DNA from: an uncultured Clostridium sp.
GTDB lineage: Bacteria > Bacillota_A > Clostridia > TANB77 > CAG-508
Reading direction: 5' to 3'
Length of the DNA stretch: 54,974 nucleotides
Assembly (NCBI GenBank): GCA_948466265.1
Contig: CAOJZU010000011.1
Span: forward strand, 1-54,974
Positions within the stretch are counted from its first letter, which is position 1. Each line of letters begins with the position of its first letter. Below, piece by piece: positions 21,833 through 31,195 of this stretch. The position numbers were made by a program, and so were the translations under genes. The notes beneath the pieces were generated by a model. That model was given only the letters and a program-made list of their open reading frames with translations. It did no database searches and was not told the DNA's origin.

Positions 21833-22384
21833 TTAAGCTTCATTTTTTTCTTCAGGAGTTGTAATATCGCGAATTCTAATGTCTATTGATTTCACTTCTA
21901 GGTCTGCTACTTGCTTTACAACTTCTTTTATTCTCATTTGTAAGTTCTGCGATAGTTCATTTATCACTGTGTTTGGAAGCACCATTAATGTAACATATAC
22001 TTTAAGTTCATTTTCACTTGTAATATAAACTTTTGTATTTACACTTTGTGTGTTTTCAAATCCCTTTGCTACTGTACTCACCAAATTTTCTATTGTATCT
22101 CTTGATATCAATAACTTTCCTGCTTCGTTTTCAAGCAAAATCCCTTCTCCTCTTCCATTACTTCCGCTACTACCGAAAAATATTGCTCTTAATGAAAGTA
22201 ATATACAAAGAGCTGATACTCCTAGTACAACATTTGTTGCGATACTATTTGCATTTAATTCACTGTACATTGTAGTTATTGTATAAAAATTTACCCATCC
22301 GAACATTAATAATACTAGTAGTATTGATATTATTAATATAATTATTGAGAATAGTACTAATGTTATTTTATCTAATATTTTCAT
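21833..22384 (-). CDS. amaP: Alkaline shock membrane anchor protein AmaP
   Basis: 183 residues, two N-terminal membrane helices and a cytoplasmic domain that anchors Asp23 at the membrane. Follows asp23 by 30 bp. Contains TTC GGA and TTC GGT (22299, 22175) with CGG out of phase and no frame change, good controls for phase dependence. Confidence 0.85.
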   Translation of the reverse strand: MKILDKITLVLFSIIILIISILLVLLMFGWVNFYTITTMYSELNANSIATNVVLGVSALCILLSLRAIFFGSSGSNGRGEGILLENEAGKLLISRDTIENLVSTVAKGFENTQSVNTKVYITSENELKVYVTLMVLPNTVINELSQNLQMRIKEVVKQVADLEVKSIDIRIRDITTPEEKNEA

Positions 22385-22414
22385 ATTTAATTCTATTTCC
22401 TTCTATAACTTAAC

Positions 22415-22819
22415 TTAATTTTCTTCTTTATTTTCTTGTTCCATTGAAGTTCTAACGCCTTGTACATGTACATTTACTGCAACTACATCTAATCCTGTCA
22501 TTTCCTTTACTGCATTTTTTACTTTGTTTTGTATTTCAAATGCTATGTCTGGTATTCTTGTACCATATTCTACTATGATATTTACATCTATTTTGGTCTC
22601 TTTTTCTCCAACTTCTACTTTTATTCCTTTTGATAGTTTTTTCTTTCCGCTTAATACTTCAGAAATCCCTCCTGCAAATCCTCCTGCTGTATCTACAACT
22701 CCTTTTACTTCTGATACTGCAACTCCTGCAATTATTGATACAACTTCATCTGATATTACAATGCTACTATCATCTGTAACATTGATTTCCTCTACAACTT
22801 TGTTTTCTTCATTTTCCAT
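22415..22819 (-). CDS. Asp23/Gls24 family envelope stress protein
   Basis: 134 residues with the family core VVSIIAGVAVSEVKGV, the SGKKKLSKGIKVEVGEKE loop and VNVHVQGVR near the C-terminus. Usually an abundant membrane-associated stress protein recruited by AmaP. First gene of the asp23-amaP-DUF2273-nusB-xseAB series. No in-frame CGG, as expected of an abundant protein. Confidence 0.9.
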   Translation of the reverse strand: MENEENKVVEEINVTDDSSIVISDEVVSIIAGVAVSEVKGVVDTAGGFAGGISEVLSGKKKLSKGIKVEVGEKETKIDVNIIVEYGTRIPDIAFEIQNKVKNAVKEMTGLDVVAVNVHVQGVRTSMEQENKEEN

Positions 22820-22918
22820 AATTAATTACCATCCTTTCATAGGTTTTTAATAATATTTATAAGTATATCAATTCTTTTGAGTTTTTACAACAGTTTTTGG
22901 ATAATTTTCATTAAAATT

Positions 22919-23505
22919 TCATATTAATTTCAAATACTCTTTTTCAAATTCATTTAAAAATTCTGCTAGTATTTCTTTTCGGCTAAATTCTTTTGCAAAT
23001 TCTTTTTTTAAAGATGTTGCTATTTCCTTTAATTCCTTTTGAAATTCTTCCCCATTTATATTTAAGCCTATTCCGAACAACAACAATCTCGGTAATTTCT
23101 CCTCTTGTCACGCCTTCTGTTAATATTCCTCCTAGTTTCTTTCCTGAAATCACAATATCATTTGGATGTTTTATTTCTAGATCTAAACTATATAATTGTT
23201 TGATAACTTTTACTATTACTTTTGCAATTAATATTGTTAGAATTTCTATTTTTTTTATATTGCAATTTGGTCTAAGTAAAAATGAAAAAGTTAAATTTTC
23301 TCCGTGGTTTTGTATACCATGTTCTTCCTTTTGTGCCTTTTCCCTTTGTTTGATTTTCAGCTATAACTACCAATCCATTAGGAGCATTTTCCTTTGCTTT
23401 TTCTTTCACATAGTCTTGGGTAGATCCTATTTCTTCTAAGTAAATTATCTCTCTACCTATAAATTTTGTATTTAATTTTTCTTTTATTTCATCTAAATTT
23501 TCCAT
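22919..23505 (-). CDS. birA: Biotin-[acetyl-CoA-carboxylase] ligase (2 shift sites)
   Basis: Attaches biotin to AccB. No N-terminal DNA-binding domain, so a ligase only. LEEIGSTQDYVKE, then GRTWYTKPGENLTFSFLL across CGG 23302 (CCA CGGA), IKHPNDIVISGKKLGGIL, and EIVVVGIGLNIN across CGG 23073 (GTT CGGA). 194 residues from the ATG at 23505; start not backed by a strong ribosome site, so a GTG at 23523 is possible. Serves the acc genes at 44-48 kb. Confidence 0.9.
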
Positions 23506-23534
23506 GGAGTTAATATAGCACACATTCTATAGGA

Positions 23535-23585
23535 ATGCAAATTAACATTTTTTAATATTATTTTTCAGTTAATGTTAATTTGCAT
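23535..23585. repeat. 13-bp perfect inverted repeat upstream of birA
   Basis: ATGCAAATTAACA (23535-23547) and TGTTAATTTGCAT (23573-23585) flank a T-rich loop, 30-80 bp before the birA start. Could be an operator for birA or a hairpin. Confidence 0.5.
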
Positions 23586-23648
23586 ATTTATATTGTATGG
23601 AGCTTTTCATCGCTTACACTCAAAAATTCCTACAATATAAACAAAAAC

Positions 23649-23673
23649 AAGACAGAGTTTTTACTCTGTCTTG
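23649..23673 (-). terminator. Terminator overlapping the stop of the 23.7 kb cassette
   Basis: AAGACAGAGT / ACTCTGTCTT stem; the stop codon lies in the hairpin and a T-run follows on the minus strand. Confidence 0.75.
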
Positions 23674-23972
23674 TCTGAGGTGTTGCTGTTTTTTACTTTT
23701 TCCTCAGGCTTATGCCCTGCTTTATCCGAGCGACATACAAATACCATTCCTGCAATGACTACTGTAAATAAAATTATCATTGAAATTACATACATTGCAT
23801 TAGGAGCTCCCATCACACAAGCTATCTTTTTCGAAATCACGTAAATCGCCAACGTGATAATCATATTCACTGCAAATACTGTAGGTATCAACAGCATTTC
23901 ATGTGTTTCGAAAAAAACAGACACTTTCCGAGCTAGTAAGCCCCGCTCCTTGCACTTTTCTTTCTCTGTCAT
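23661..23972 (-). CDS. Small two-helix membrane protein with triplet CGG
   Basis: About 103 residues from the ATG at 23972 (GGAGG eight bases upstream). Two hydrophobic segments (VFAVNMIITLAIYVI and YVISMIILFTVVIAGMVFV) separated by a short loop, charged tails. No family recognised. CGG at 23928 (LLARKVS) must be a triplet; shifting ends at TGA thirteen codons later. Uses CGC as well. With its own promoter and terminator it is built like the 14.2 kb cassette, though the sequences are not clearly related. Confidence 0.6.
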   Translation of the reverse strand: MTEKEKCKERGLLARKVSVFFETHEMLLIPTVFAVNMIITLAIYVISKKIACVMGAPNAMYVISMIILFTVVIAGMVFVCRSDKAGHKPEEKVKNSNTSDKTE

Positions 23973-24019
23973 GTTCTTTACCTCCATAAATTTTTTGGTT
24001 CTTTACCAATCTTAATATA

Positions 24020-24048
24020 ATTATACCACATTTTTACTTACATTTCAA
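24020..24048 (-). promoter_or_regulatory. Promoter of the 23.7 kb cassette
   Basis: Minus strand TTGAAA (24043-24048), 17 bp, TATAAT (24020-24025), overlapping the end of the spoIIQ-like gene. Confidence 0.65.
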
Positions 24049-24870
24049 TAAATACCTGTGGATCTAAGTATTCTCCGTCTTTTAGTATTTCAAAATGTAA
24101 ATGGCTATCGTCTAAAACTTCAAACGCTCCTGTATTTCCTACTGTTCCTATTGTTTGACCTATCTCAACTTGTTCACCTACATTTACAAACTCAGCAGTT
24201 AAAAGATTTGCATATCTTGTTTCATATCCATTTGCATGTTCTATAATAACTGTAATACCATATCTTGGATCATTTTTAATAGCTGTTACTTTTCCTTTTT
24301 CTGCTGATTTTACAACAGTAGCTTTTTCTGCTTTTATATCAACACCTGTGTGCTGAGTCCATTCTTTTAATGTTTCAGAATATACAAGTCTATCTTTTGC
24401 ATATTCCTTCATCATTTCTCCTTCTACTGGAAGAGCAAATACAGGATCTTTTTGTGGCTCTGATTCCTTTTCTTTTACTTTGTTTGTATTCTCTTCACTT
24501 TTTGCATTATTATTGGTAGTTTCTTTTCTTGTTTCTTCTGTATTTACTTCTTTTGATTTTTCTTCATTTTCGCTATTTGTCTGAATTAATTCATCCATCT
24601 TTTCTTCCACAGTTTTTCCTATTTGTGAACTTGCTTCTTCTAAATTACTATTATCTATTACACTTTCTCCTACTTCTGGTCCTTCTAAGTCAGAATATAA
24701 CTTATCTAAATTATTATTATATATTTTTGTTGTTACAAAAAATGCAATTACTCCGAAGTATCAAAAGAAATACAGCAATATAAATCGCACCTTTAAGTCC
24801 GCATTCCTTCATCTGCTGAAGTTCTTCCTCCCGAATTTCTCCTTCTATCCATTCTTCTATCATTTCTCAT
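24038..24870 (-). CDS. spoIIQ: M23-family peptidase-like protein, SpoIIQ-type (2 shift sites)
   Basis: Membrane helix near residues 28-46, a charged linker and a C-terminal LytM domain with HTGVDIKA and HLHFEILKDGEYLDP. In spore formers SpoIIQ links forespore and mother cell during engulfment; its location beside spoIID and sigF supports this. The ATG at 24870 (AGGAGG nine bases upstream) needs steps at CGG 24799 (ATG CGGA) and 24753 (CTT CGGA), giving 276 residues. A second ATG at 24863 in another frame reaches the same protein with one shift but would read a CGG at 24834 as a triplet; the first fits the rule better. Confidence 0.8.
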
Positions 24871-24964
24871 AATACTTTTCCTCCTTAAAGTTTTAACTTC
24901 AATATAAGTATTTCCTTTTTATGAAGATTTATACAAAAAATGATATAGAATATTTAAGAGTGTT

Positions 24965-25954
24965 CTATTCAAGTTTTAAAATTTCTGCTCCTGTATAAAA
25001 TTTGGTCAAAATTTGGTTGTATTCATAACCTTGTTTTGAAAGACTATCTGAACCTGTTTGGCTAAGTCCTACTCCATGTCCATATCCGTATTACATTAAA
25101 GGTTATATTATCTCCTCCGAGTAACAGTAAAATTTGCTGATTTTAATCCAAAAATTGTTCTTGCTTGTACTCCGAGATACTTCCTTATTTCCAAATCTTA
25201 CAGTTTTTACTCTCTTTCCTGGTGTATATTCTTTTATCTCAACCCAATTTGCATCACTAAAATTGACAGATATGTCACTATATTTTTCTTTTAGCTTTTG
25301 TATAAATTCTTCTTTTGTAAAGCTTACACTTGATGAATATTGTGGATATGCATCTTCTCCTGGAACTTCAACAGGTTCTAAATATGGAAGATTTTTTCCT
25401 CCCCATACATTTGATACATTTTCTGTCATTCCTCCACTATTTGCATGAAAAAATGCATTTATTACTTTACCTTCATATGCTATTACTTCTCCTACTGTAG
25501 CATTTACCGCTTCTACAATTTTATTCCAGTTCTCTATTTTGTTATCTTCCCATCTTGCTAATCTATCTTCTTTTGATATCCAAGCTTGACAGCAATTTGC
25601 ACTATCACAAAGATCTGCATTTTCATGCAATTTTCCACTTAGTATTTTATAAATTGTATAAGTTCTTGCCGCAACACTTTGTGCTTTTAATGCTTCTAAT
25701 TCATAATGGGCAGGCATTTCTGCTGATACAACCTCCACGATATATTCATCTAATGGCTTTTCTTCTACATCTCCTGTTTTTGCATGTAAAAGCTTTATCG
25801 TTCCAAAGTCACTATATGTATATTTCTCCACACTTAGCTCTGGGACATCTACTTCTGTATTTATTTCCTTCAATTTAAATTTTATGGTAAAAAATATAGG
25901 TATTAAAAAGCATATACCTATTACTGCTACTATATATATTACAATTTTTTTCAT
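24965..25954 (-). CDS. spoIID: Stage II sporulation protein D (3 shift sites)
   Basis: Peptidoglycan-degrading engulfment enzyme. N-terminal helix, AQSVAARTYTIYK, NAFFHANSGGMTENV with WGGKNLPYL, and C-terminal GYGHGVGLSQTGS. Steps at CGG 25172 (TCT CGGA, EV-SGVQARTIFGLK), 25117 (ACT CGGA, TVTGGDNITF) and 25086 (ATA CGGA, NVIGYGHGVG). 328 residues. Its ATG overlaps the sigF stop (ATGA), so it is translationally coupled to sigF. Confidence 0.93.
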
Positions 25955-26685
25955 ACTGCCTCCAAGCTACTTCTCATTCTATCTAAAACTTTCTTCTCTA
26001 TCCTAGATACCTGCACCTGAGATATTCCGAAGTATTTTTCCGGACTTCTGATTGTGTTTTATTTTTATAGAATCTAAGTACTATTATTTGTTTTTCTTTT
26101 TGTTCTAATTCTTCAATTAATTGATTTACTGTTATTTTATTTATTATAGTATTTTCTTCGTTTTCTCCTGATGGAATTCTATTTATTAGTTTATTATTCT
26201 TTTCGTCTCCAGCTTTTCCTTCTTCTTTATATATTGATTCTACTGGATTTTTTGCTTCAAGTGCTGCAGCAATCTCTGATTTATCTACTCCGAAGTTTTT
26301 CTTCTAATTCTTTTAAAGTTATATTTTCCCCTGTTTTTCTTAAGTGTTCTTCTTCTAACTTGCTTATTTTTACATTTAATTCTTTTAGACTTCTACTTAT
26401 TTTGATGATTCCGATCATCTCTTAGAAATTTTTTTATTTCTCCGTATAATATATGGCACTGCATAAGTTGATAGCTTTACATCATAACTCGTATCAAATC
26501 TTTTTATTGATTTAATAAATCCCATACATCCTAATTGATATAAATCTTCTGTTTCATAGCCTCTTCCACAAAATCTTTTAACAATGCTCCATATAAGCCC
26601 TTTATTATTTTCTATTAATTTTGTCATTGCATCATTATCTCCGAAGAGCTGCTAATTTTATGTCTTCTGTACTGTTTTCATACAT
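25951..26685 (-). CDS. sigF: RNA polymerase sigma-F factor (6 shift sites)
   Basis: Forespore-specific sigma factor. Identified as sigF rather than sigG by position after spoIIAA-spoIIAB. Regions: LIWSIVKRFCGRGYETEDLYQLG (region 2), VPYIIGEIKKFLRDDGIIKISR, and GISQVQVSRIEKKVL (region 4). Steps at CGG 26641, 26442, 26411, 26290, 26040 and 26027; the last two are only four codons apart in the region 4 helix-turn-helix (EVGKILGISQ). 242 residues. Active protein needs six shifts, so forespore commitment depends on this decoding. Confidence 0.94.
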
Positions 26686-26703
26686 TTTGGACTCCTATCT
26701 CCT

Positions 26704-27133
26704 TTAGTTTTCTTTTATATTTTTTATCATAGTTACTTTTGTTCCAAGTCCAAGTATTGATTCGATTTTTAGCTCGTCCATAAAACTTTCCATTATTGTA
26801 AATCCCATTCCAGACCTTTCTAAGTCTGCTTTTGTTGTATATAATGGTTCTTTTGCAATATCTACATTTTCTATTCCTCTTCCTGTATCTGATATTTCAA
26901 TAATTAATTTTCTTCCGTCTATTTTACAACATATTTTTATAATTCCGTTCTTTTCCTTCATACCCATGAATTACAGAGTTTGTAACTGCTTCCGAAACTG
27001 CTGTTTTTATATCTGCGATTTCTTCTATTGTGGGATCAAGAGAAGATGCAAAAGCTGCAACTGTTACTCTTGCAAATGATTCATTACTAGATTTACTTGA
27101 AATTTCTAATGTCATTTCGTTATCATACTTCAT
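26704..27133 (-). CDS. spoIIAB: Anti-sigma-F factor / kinase SpoIIAB (1 shift site)
   Basis: Binds and inhibits sigma-F and phosphorylates SpoIIAA. GHKL ATPase with N box [13 protein letters not shown] and G1 box [10 protein letters not shown]. The step at CGG 26945 (GAA CGGA) joins YEGKEGIIKICC. 142 residues. Ends 19 bp before sigF. Confidence 0.94.
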
Positions 27134-27150
27134 GATTTTTCCTTCCTTTC

Positions 27151-27457
27151 CTAACTTATTTTTATAATCTTTGGTATTCCGCTCATTTCCAAAACTTTTT
27201 TAATATTTGATTTTACATTTATCATTTCTAAGTTTCCACCTAACATTTTAACAACTTTGTATCTCCCGTATAAGCATGCCTATCCCTGCACTGTCCATGA
27301 AAGAAACCTTATCAAAATCAAATATAACTCTTTTAGGAACATATCTTTCAATTTCATTATCCACTTGCCTCCTTATTGATTCCAACCAGTGATGGTCGAT
27401 TTCTTCTGTAATTTTAAAGGTTAACAGCTTGTCCTTATTATCATAATCGATTGTCAT
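27151..27457 (-). CDS. spoIIAA: Anti-sigma-F factor antagonist SpoIIAA (1 shift site)
   Basis: STAS-domain protein that frees sigma-F. Phosphorylatable serine in [12 protein letters not shown]; the step at CGG 27266 (ATA CGGG) yields [14 protein letters not shown]. 101 residues. One of two CGGG sites. AAGGAGG ribosome site. Confidence 0.93.
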
Positions 27458-27551
27458 TATTTATAACCTCCTTTTTCTTATTCATTATATATTAAATGGT
27501 AATTTTTTCCAATAGCGAAACCTTAGAAGTTTTGACGATTTATGGGTTTCT

Positions 27552-27558
27552 TTCGACA
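27552..27558 (-). promoter_or_regulatory. Spo0A box upstream of the spoIIA operon
   Basis: Minus strand TTTGTCGAAA contains an exact TGTCGAA 0A box, about 95 bp before the spoIIAA start. Spo0A is the known activator of this operon in spore formers. Confidence 0.65.
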
Positions 27559-27576
27559 AAAAAAGACATAAAAAAA

Positions 27577-27610
27577 GCAAGCGTTTACGTTTATAACGTA
27601 AAACGCTTGC
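27577..27610 (-). terminator. Terminator after purF
   Basis: GCAAGCGTTTACGT pairs with ACGTAAAACGCTTGC, flanked by A- and T-runs on both sides; usable in both directions. Confidence 0.8.
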
Positions 27611-27631
27611 TCTTTTGTTATATATATTTAT

Positions 27632-29058
27632 TTAAAACTTGATTTCTTCAAATGTATCTTTGTTTATTTCTTTTGGTACTTCTATTGGATATTTCCCACT
27701 AAAGCAACCATTACAAAGACTTGGTATATGACAGTCTTTTGTAATTTCTTTCAAACTTTCTAGACTCAGATATTCCAAGCTATCTGCACCAATTATCTGT
27801 CTTACTTCTTCAATTGTTCTTCCATTAGTAATTAGATTTTCTTTATTATCTATATCTGTTCCAAAATAGCATACGTCTACGAATGCAGGTGAGGCAATTC
27901 TTAAATGTACCTCTTTTGCTCCTGCTCTTTTAAGTACTGCAATAAGTTTTGTAATTGTTGTTCCGTCTAACTATTGAATCATCTATCAAAATTATTTTTT
28001 TATCTTTTACAGATGTTTTAATTGGATTTAGTTTTAATCCAACAAGTTCACGTCTTGTATCTTGTGTGTTTTGTATAAATGTTCTTCCTATATATTTACT
28101 TTTTGTAAATACCATATCATAATGTACTCCAGATTCTTTTGAGTATCCGAAGTGCTGCATCTAATCCAGAGTCTGGAACTCCGTGCCACAATATCTGCAT
28201 CGACTGGTGCTTGTTTTGCAAGATATTTTCCCGCATCTTCTCTAAATTTATGTACACTTATTCCATCTATTATAGAATCTGGTCTTGCAAAATATATATA
28301 TTCAAATACACATAGACCTTTAGGTGCCTCTTCATTTGTTTGAATTGAATTTACCTCATTATCTGTTACAACCACAATTTCTCCGTGGTCTTATATCTCT
28401 TTCAAAATCTGCCCCTGTAATATCTAACGCACAACTTTCAGATGCAAATACTATTTCATTTTCTGTTCTTCCCATGCAAAGCGGCTTAAATCCTTGTGGG
28501 TCTCTTACAGCAATTAACTTTTTAGATGTCATTATAATTAACGAATATGAACCTTTTAGCCTTTTCATTGTATTTTCAATTGCTTCTTCTATTGAAGTTG
28601 ATTTTAATCTTTCCTGTACTATTACATGACATATTACTTCTGTATCTGACGTTGTTGTAAATATGTGTCCACTTTCTTCTATTTCTTCTCTAAGTTCATT
28701 TGCATTAGTTAAATTTCCATTATGTACAACTGCAAGATTTCCTTTTTTATGTCTTACTACCATTGGCTGAGCATTTTCTTTTTTTGCTTCACCTGTTGTA
28801 GAGTATCTTACATGCCCAATTCCCATTTTTCCTTCTGGAAGTTCATCCAATTTATGTTTTGGAAATACTTTTGAAACTAATCCCAAATCTTTCCTATATG
28901 ATATTATTCCATCTCTATTTATCGCAATTCCGGCAGCTTTCTTCTCCTCTATGTTGAAGAGCAGCTAGTCCTACATTTATTATTGGTGCTAAATTTTCTT
29001 TGGGATTTTTTGAATAAATCCCATATACTCCACATTCTTCATGTATTTTGTCAAACAT
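27632..29058 (-). CDS. purF: Amidophosphoribosyltransferase (5 shift sites)
   Basis: First committed step of purine synthesis (PRPP plus glutamine). [13 protein letters not shown] places the nucleophile cysteine at residue 9 as in propeptide-bearing enzymes. Then [13 protein letters not shown] (step at CGG 28930), DIRPGEIVVV (28383), [20 protein letters not shown] (28181 and 28147, 11 codons apart) and PRPP motif [12 protein letters not shown] (27963). 473 residues. 15 bp after a flavin reductase gene. Confidence 0.95.
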
Positions 29059-29072
29059 TTTTCTTCCTCCAA

Positions 29073-29642
29073 TTATTTCTTCTTTTTTTGTACTGAAAAT
29101 CCAAATTTTCCGAACTTTCTCATCTAATGTATAATATCCTCCATTTGCATATGCAATTAAGTCGCATTTTGATATATCAAAAGCACCATTTTCATCAATA
29201 TATTTTTCGTCTGCATCTATTGATAATACTTCTGCTAAAAACATATGATGACTTCCGAAGCTCTTTTACTTCTTCTACTTTGCATTCTATTGAAACTGGG
29301 CTTTCTTTGATTAAAGGGCAATTTACGAAATTTGCCTTTTCTTTGGTCAAATTCATTTCTTTAAATTTATCTACATCTTTACCAGATTTTACTCCGACAC
29401 CAGTCTGTTTTGTATGCTAAATCTTTGCTAGTTAAGTTTATAACAAATTCTTTTGTATCCTTTATTATGTTATATGAATATCTTTCTGGTCTTACAGATA
29501 TATATACCTTAGCAGGATTAGAACATGCTATTCCACACCAAGCAACTGTTATTATATTTGACTTTTCCATATTTCCACAAGATACCATAACAACCGGTAT
29601 TGGATACACAAATGTTCCTGGTTTCCACATTACTTTTCCCAA
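29073..29642 (-). CDS. Flavin reductase family protein (3 shift sites)
   Basis: FMN-binding split-barrel protein; MVSCGNMEKSNIITVAWCGI and YSYNIIKDTKEFVINL are typical of the flavoredoxin-like family. Steps at CGG 29394 (TGT CGGA, KTDWCGVKSGKD), 29255 (CTT CGGA, KELGSHHMFLAE) and 29110 (GTT CGGA, KVGKFGFSVQ). 188 residues, with stop at 29073-29075. Start TTG at 29642 with GGAGG upstream; an ATG at 29630 is possible. Physiological electron partner unknown. Confidence 0.85.
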
Positions 29643-29767
29643 ATTTGTTACCTCCGATACTTGCCTTTTATATTAAAAGTATAACATTTTTAGCTTATTT
29701 TTTCAAGACATATTTTCACTTTAATTATATTTACTTTCTAATCCATTTATTACATATTTATTAAGCC

Positions 29768-29796
29768 AAAAAGAACCCTAAAAAAGGGTTCTTTTT
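29768..29796 (-). terminator. Terminator after the first XRE regulator
   Basis: AAAAAGAACCCT / AGGGTTCTTTTT, 12-bp stem with T-run, just past the XRE stop. Confidence 0.8.
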
Positions 29797-29820
29797 GTAT
29801 AACTAATTGGTCTTATCACT

Positions 29821-30282
29821 TTAAACTGAAAGGTCTTTACTTAGAATTGTATCCACTGAAACTCCTAATGCTTCTGCAATAAGGTTTAAACTTTCTCTTC
29901 TTGCATATACACTATTAGATACTATCTTCATAACAGAGCAACACCTTAAGCCACTCATTTCTGATAATCTCCAAACAGAAATATTTTTTTCTGCACATAA
30001 TTTAAGAATATTCCCTCCAACATCTGCTCCTGATTCCTTTATTGTATCCTCTGTTAACAAGGTTTTTATATCTATTCCTATAGCTTGTGCAATTTTTATT
30101 ACTGTATTGCTTCTAATACTTACTCTTCCTTGCATCACTTTGGAGACTGTCACCGCATTCACCCTAGCCATTTCAGCCAATTCCTTTTTTGACAAGTGCT
30201 TATTTTTACAAAATATTTGTAAATTTTCTGCTAAATACATCCGTTTTAAACTGTATTCATCATCTTTTTTTAACACTTCCAC
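29821..30282 (-). CDS. XRE-family DNA-binding protein, two HTH domains, with triplet CGG
   Basis: 153 residues with two XRE/HTH_3-type units (KKELAEMARVNAVTVSKVMQ and a second around SVWRLSEMSG). GTG start with AGGAGG eight bases upstream. CGG at 30241 is codon 14 (SLKRMYLAEN) and must be a triplet: a +1 step gives GGA TGT ATT TAG. An internal ATG immediately follows the CGG and could give an N-terminally shorter protein. The regulator may be acquired, or CGG at this point may limit its expression. Confidence 0.7.
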   Translation of the reverse strand: MEVLKKDDEYSLKRMYLAENLQIFCKNKHLSKKELAEMARVNAVTVSKVMQGRVSIRSNTVIKIAQAIGIDIKTLLTEDTIKESGADVGGNILKLCAEKNISVWRLSEMSGLRCCSVMKIVSNSVYARRESLNLIAEALGVSVDTILSKDLSV

Positions 30283-30458
30283 TCTTCTTTCCTCCTAGTC
30301 ATATTTTTTATTCAAAATTTTTTAATATTATATCATATTATTATGTTGATTTCAATATATATACATTGCTTTTTCTTTCACATAATCTTTTCCCTTTTCA
30401 TATTATACTTATAGCAGTTTTTCTATGCTTAACTTATATTAGGAAAGGATAAAATTAA

Positions 30459-31145
30459 ATGGCAAAAATTTTAGTTTATAATAATGATAATAATAGAATA
30501 GAAACATATTATAGAGGCGAATCAGAAGCTATGCCTTATAATACAGGTAGGACTTTAACCGTTGGTGAATTTAGAGGTTCTAGTAAAAGTCCAACTCTTT
30601 GGACTAGTAAACGTACTATGCAAGCTTGGAATAGTCAAAGATATATTTTTGGAGGACCTATTCCTGTTGGTTTTGCATTTAAGAGACCTTGGGAGGGTGG
30701 TCATGGATTTCAATCTCAGCATTATGCAGGAGTTGCATTTGATGTTGCACAAGGCTGGACAAATGCTAAAAGAGCTTCTCTTAGAAATAGTGCTAAAAAT
30801 TCTGGAGTTTGGTCATACGTTGAGCCTGCATCTCTTACTCCGACATGGGTACATTTCGATAAAAGAGCCTTAAGTTCAGCATGTGCTAGTCGGCCGGTTT
30901 TCCTCAGGTTAAACGTGGAAGCGTGCGGAATGTATACAATCATTGCGCAAGATGATTTAAATACTTTAGGTTTTTCTACTGGTGGTTTAGATCGGAATTT
31001 TTGGAGCTAATACTGAAAATGCTGTAAGAAGATATCAAGCAAGTCGTGGTCTAACATCTGACCGGAATTATTGGATGTAATACTTGGCGATCGCTTCAAG
31101 AAAATGTTGTTGGTACTCGGAAGAACCTCCACTACAATTGATTAA
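30459..31145 (+). CDS. M15-like peptidase with peptidoglycan-binding domain (6 shift sites)
   Basis: Predicted zinc D,D-carboxypeptidase-like wall enzyme. N-terminal domain has SQHYAGVAFDVA and TWVHFD, the zinc ligands of M15 peptidases. The C-terminal peptidoglycan-binding domain is recovered only with six steps at CGG 30891, 30895, 30926, 30993, 31063 and 31118. They give ASGGFPQVKRGSVGMY, GGLDGIFGANTENAV, SDGIIGCNTW and GTGRTS. The first two are adjacent quadruplets CGGC CGGT. 226 residues. No signal peptide is obvious. The first three steps sum to one codon, so a plain ORF appears intact but reads a wrong stretch. Confidence 0.88.
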
Positions 31146-31160
31146 TTTAGATATAAATAT

Positions 31161-31190
31161 AAGGAGCACACTTTTATATTGTGTGCCCTT
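31161..31190 (+). terminator. Terminator after the M15-like gene
   Basis: AAGGAGCACAC pairs with GTGTGCCCTT, then T-rich; convergent with the ABC gene at 31196. Confidence 0.65.
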
Positions 31191-31195
31191 TATAT

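Noticed and set aside
23721..23735. CGG in TCG GAT of the 23.7 kb cassette
   Set aside because: Out of phase; the only in-frame CGG of that ORF is at 23928.
28915..29244. 109-codon ORF running into the start of purF
   Set aside because: A hybrid of the flavin reductase tail in a wrong frame with the first codons of purF; taking the CGG step at 29110 ends the reductase properly.
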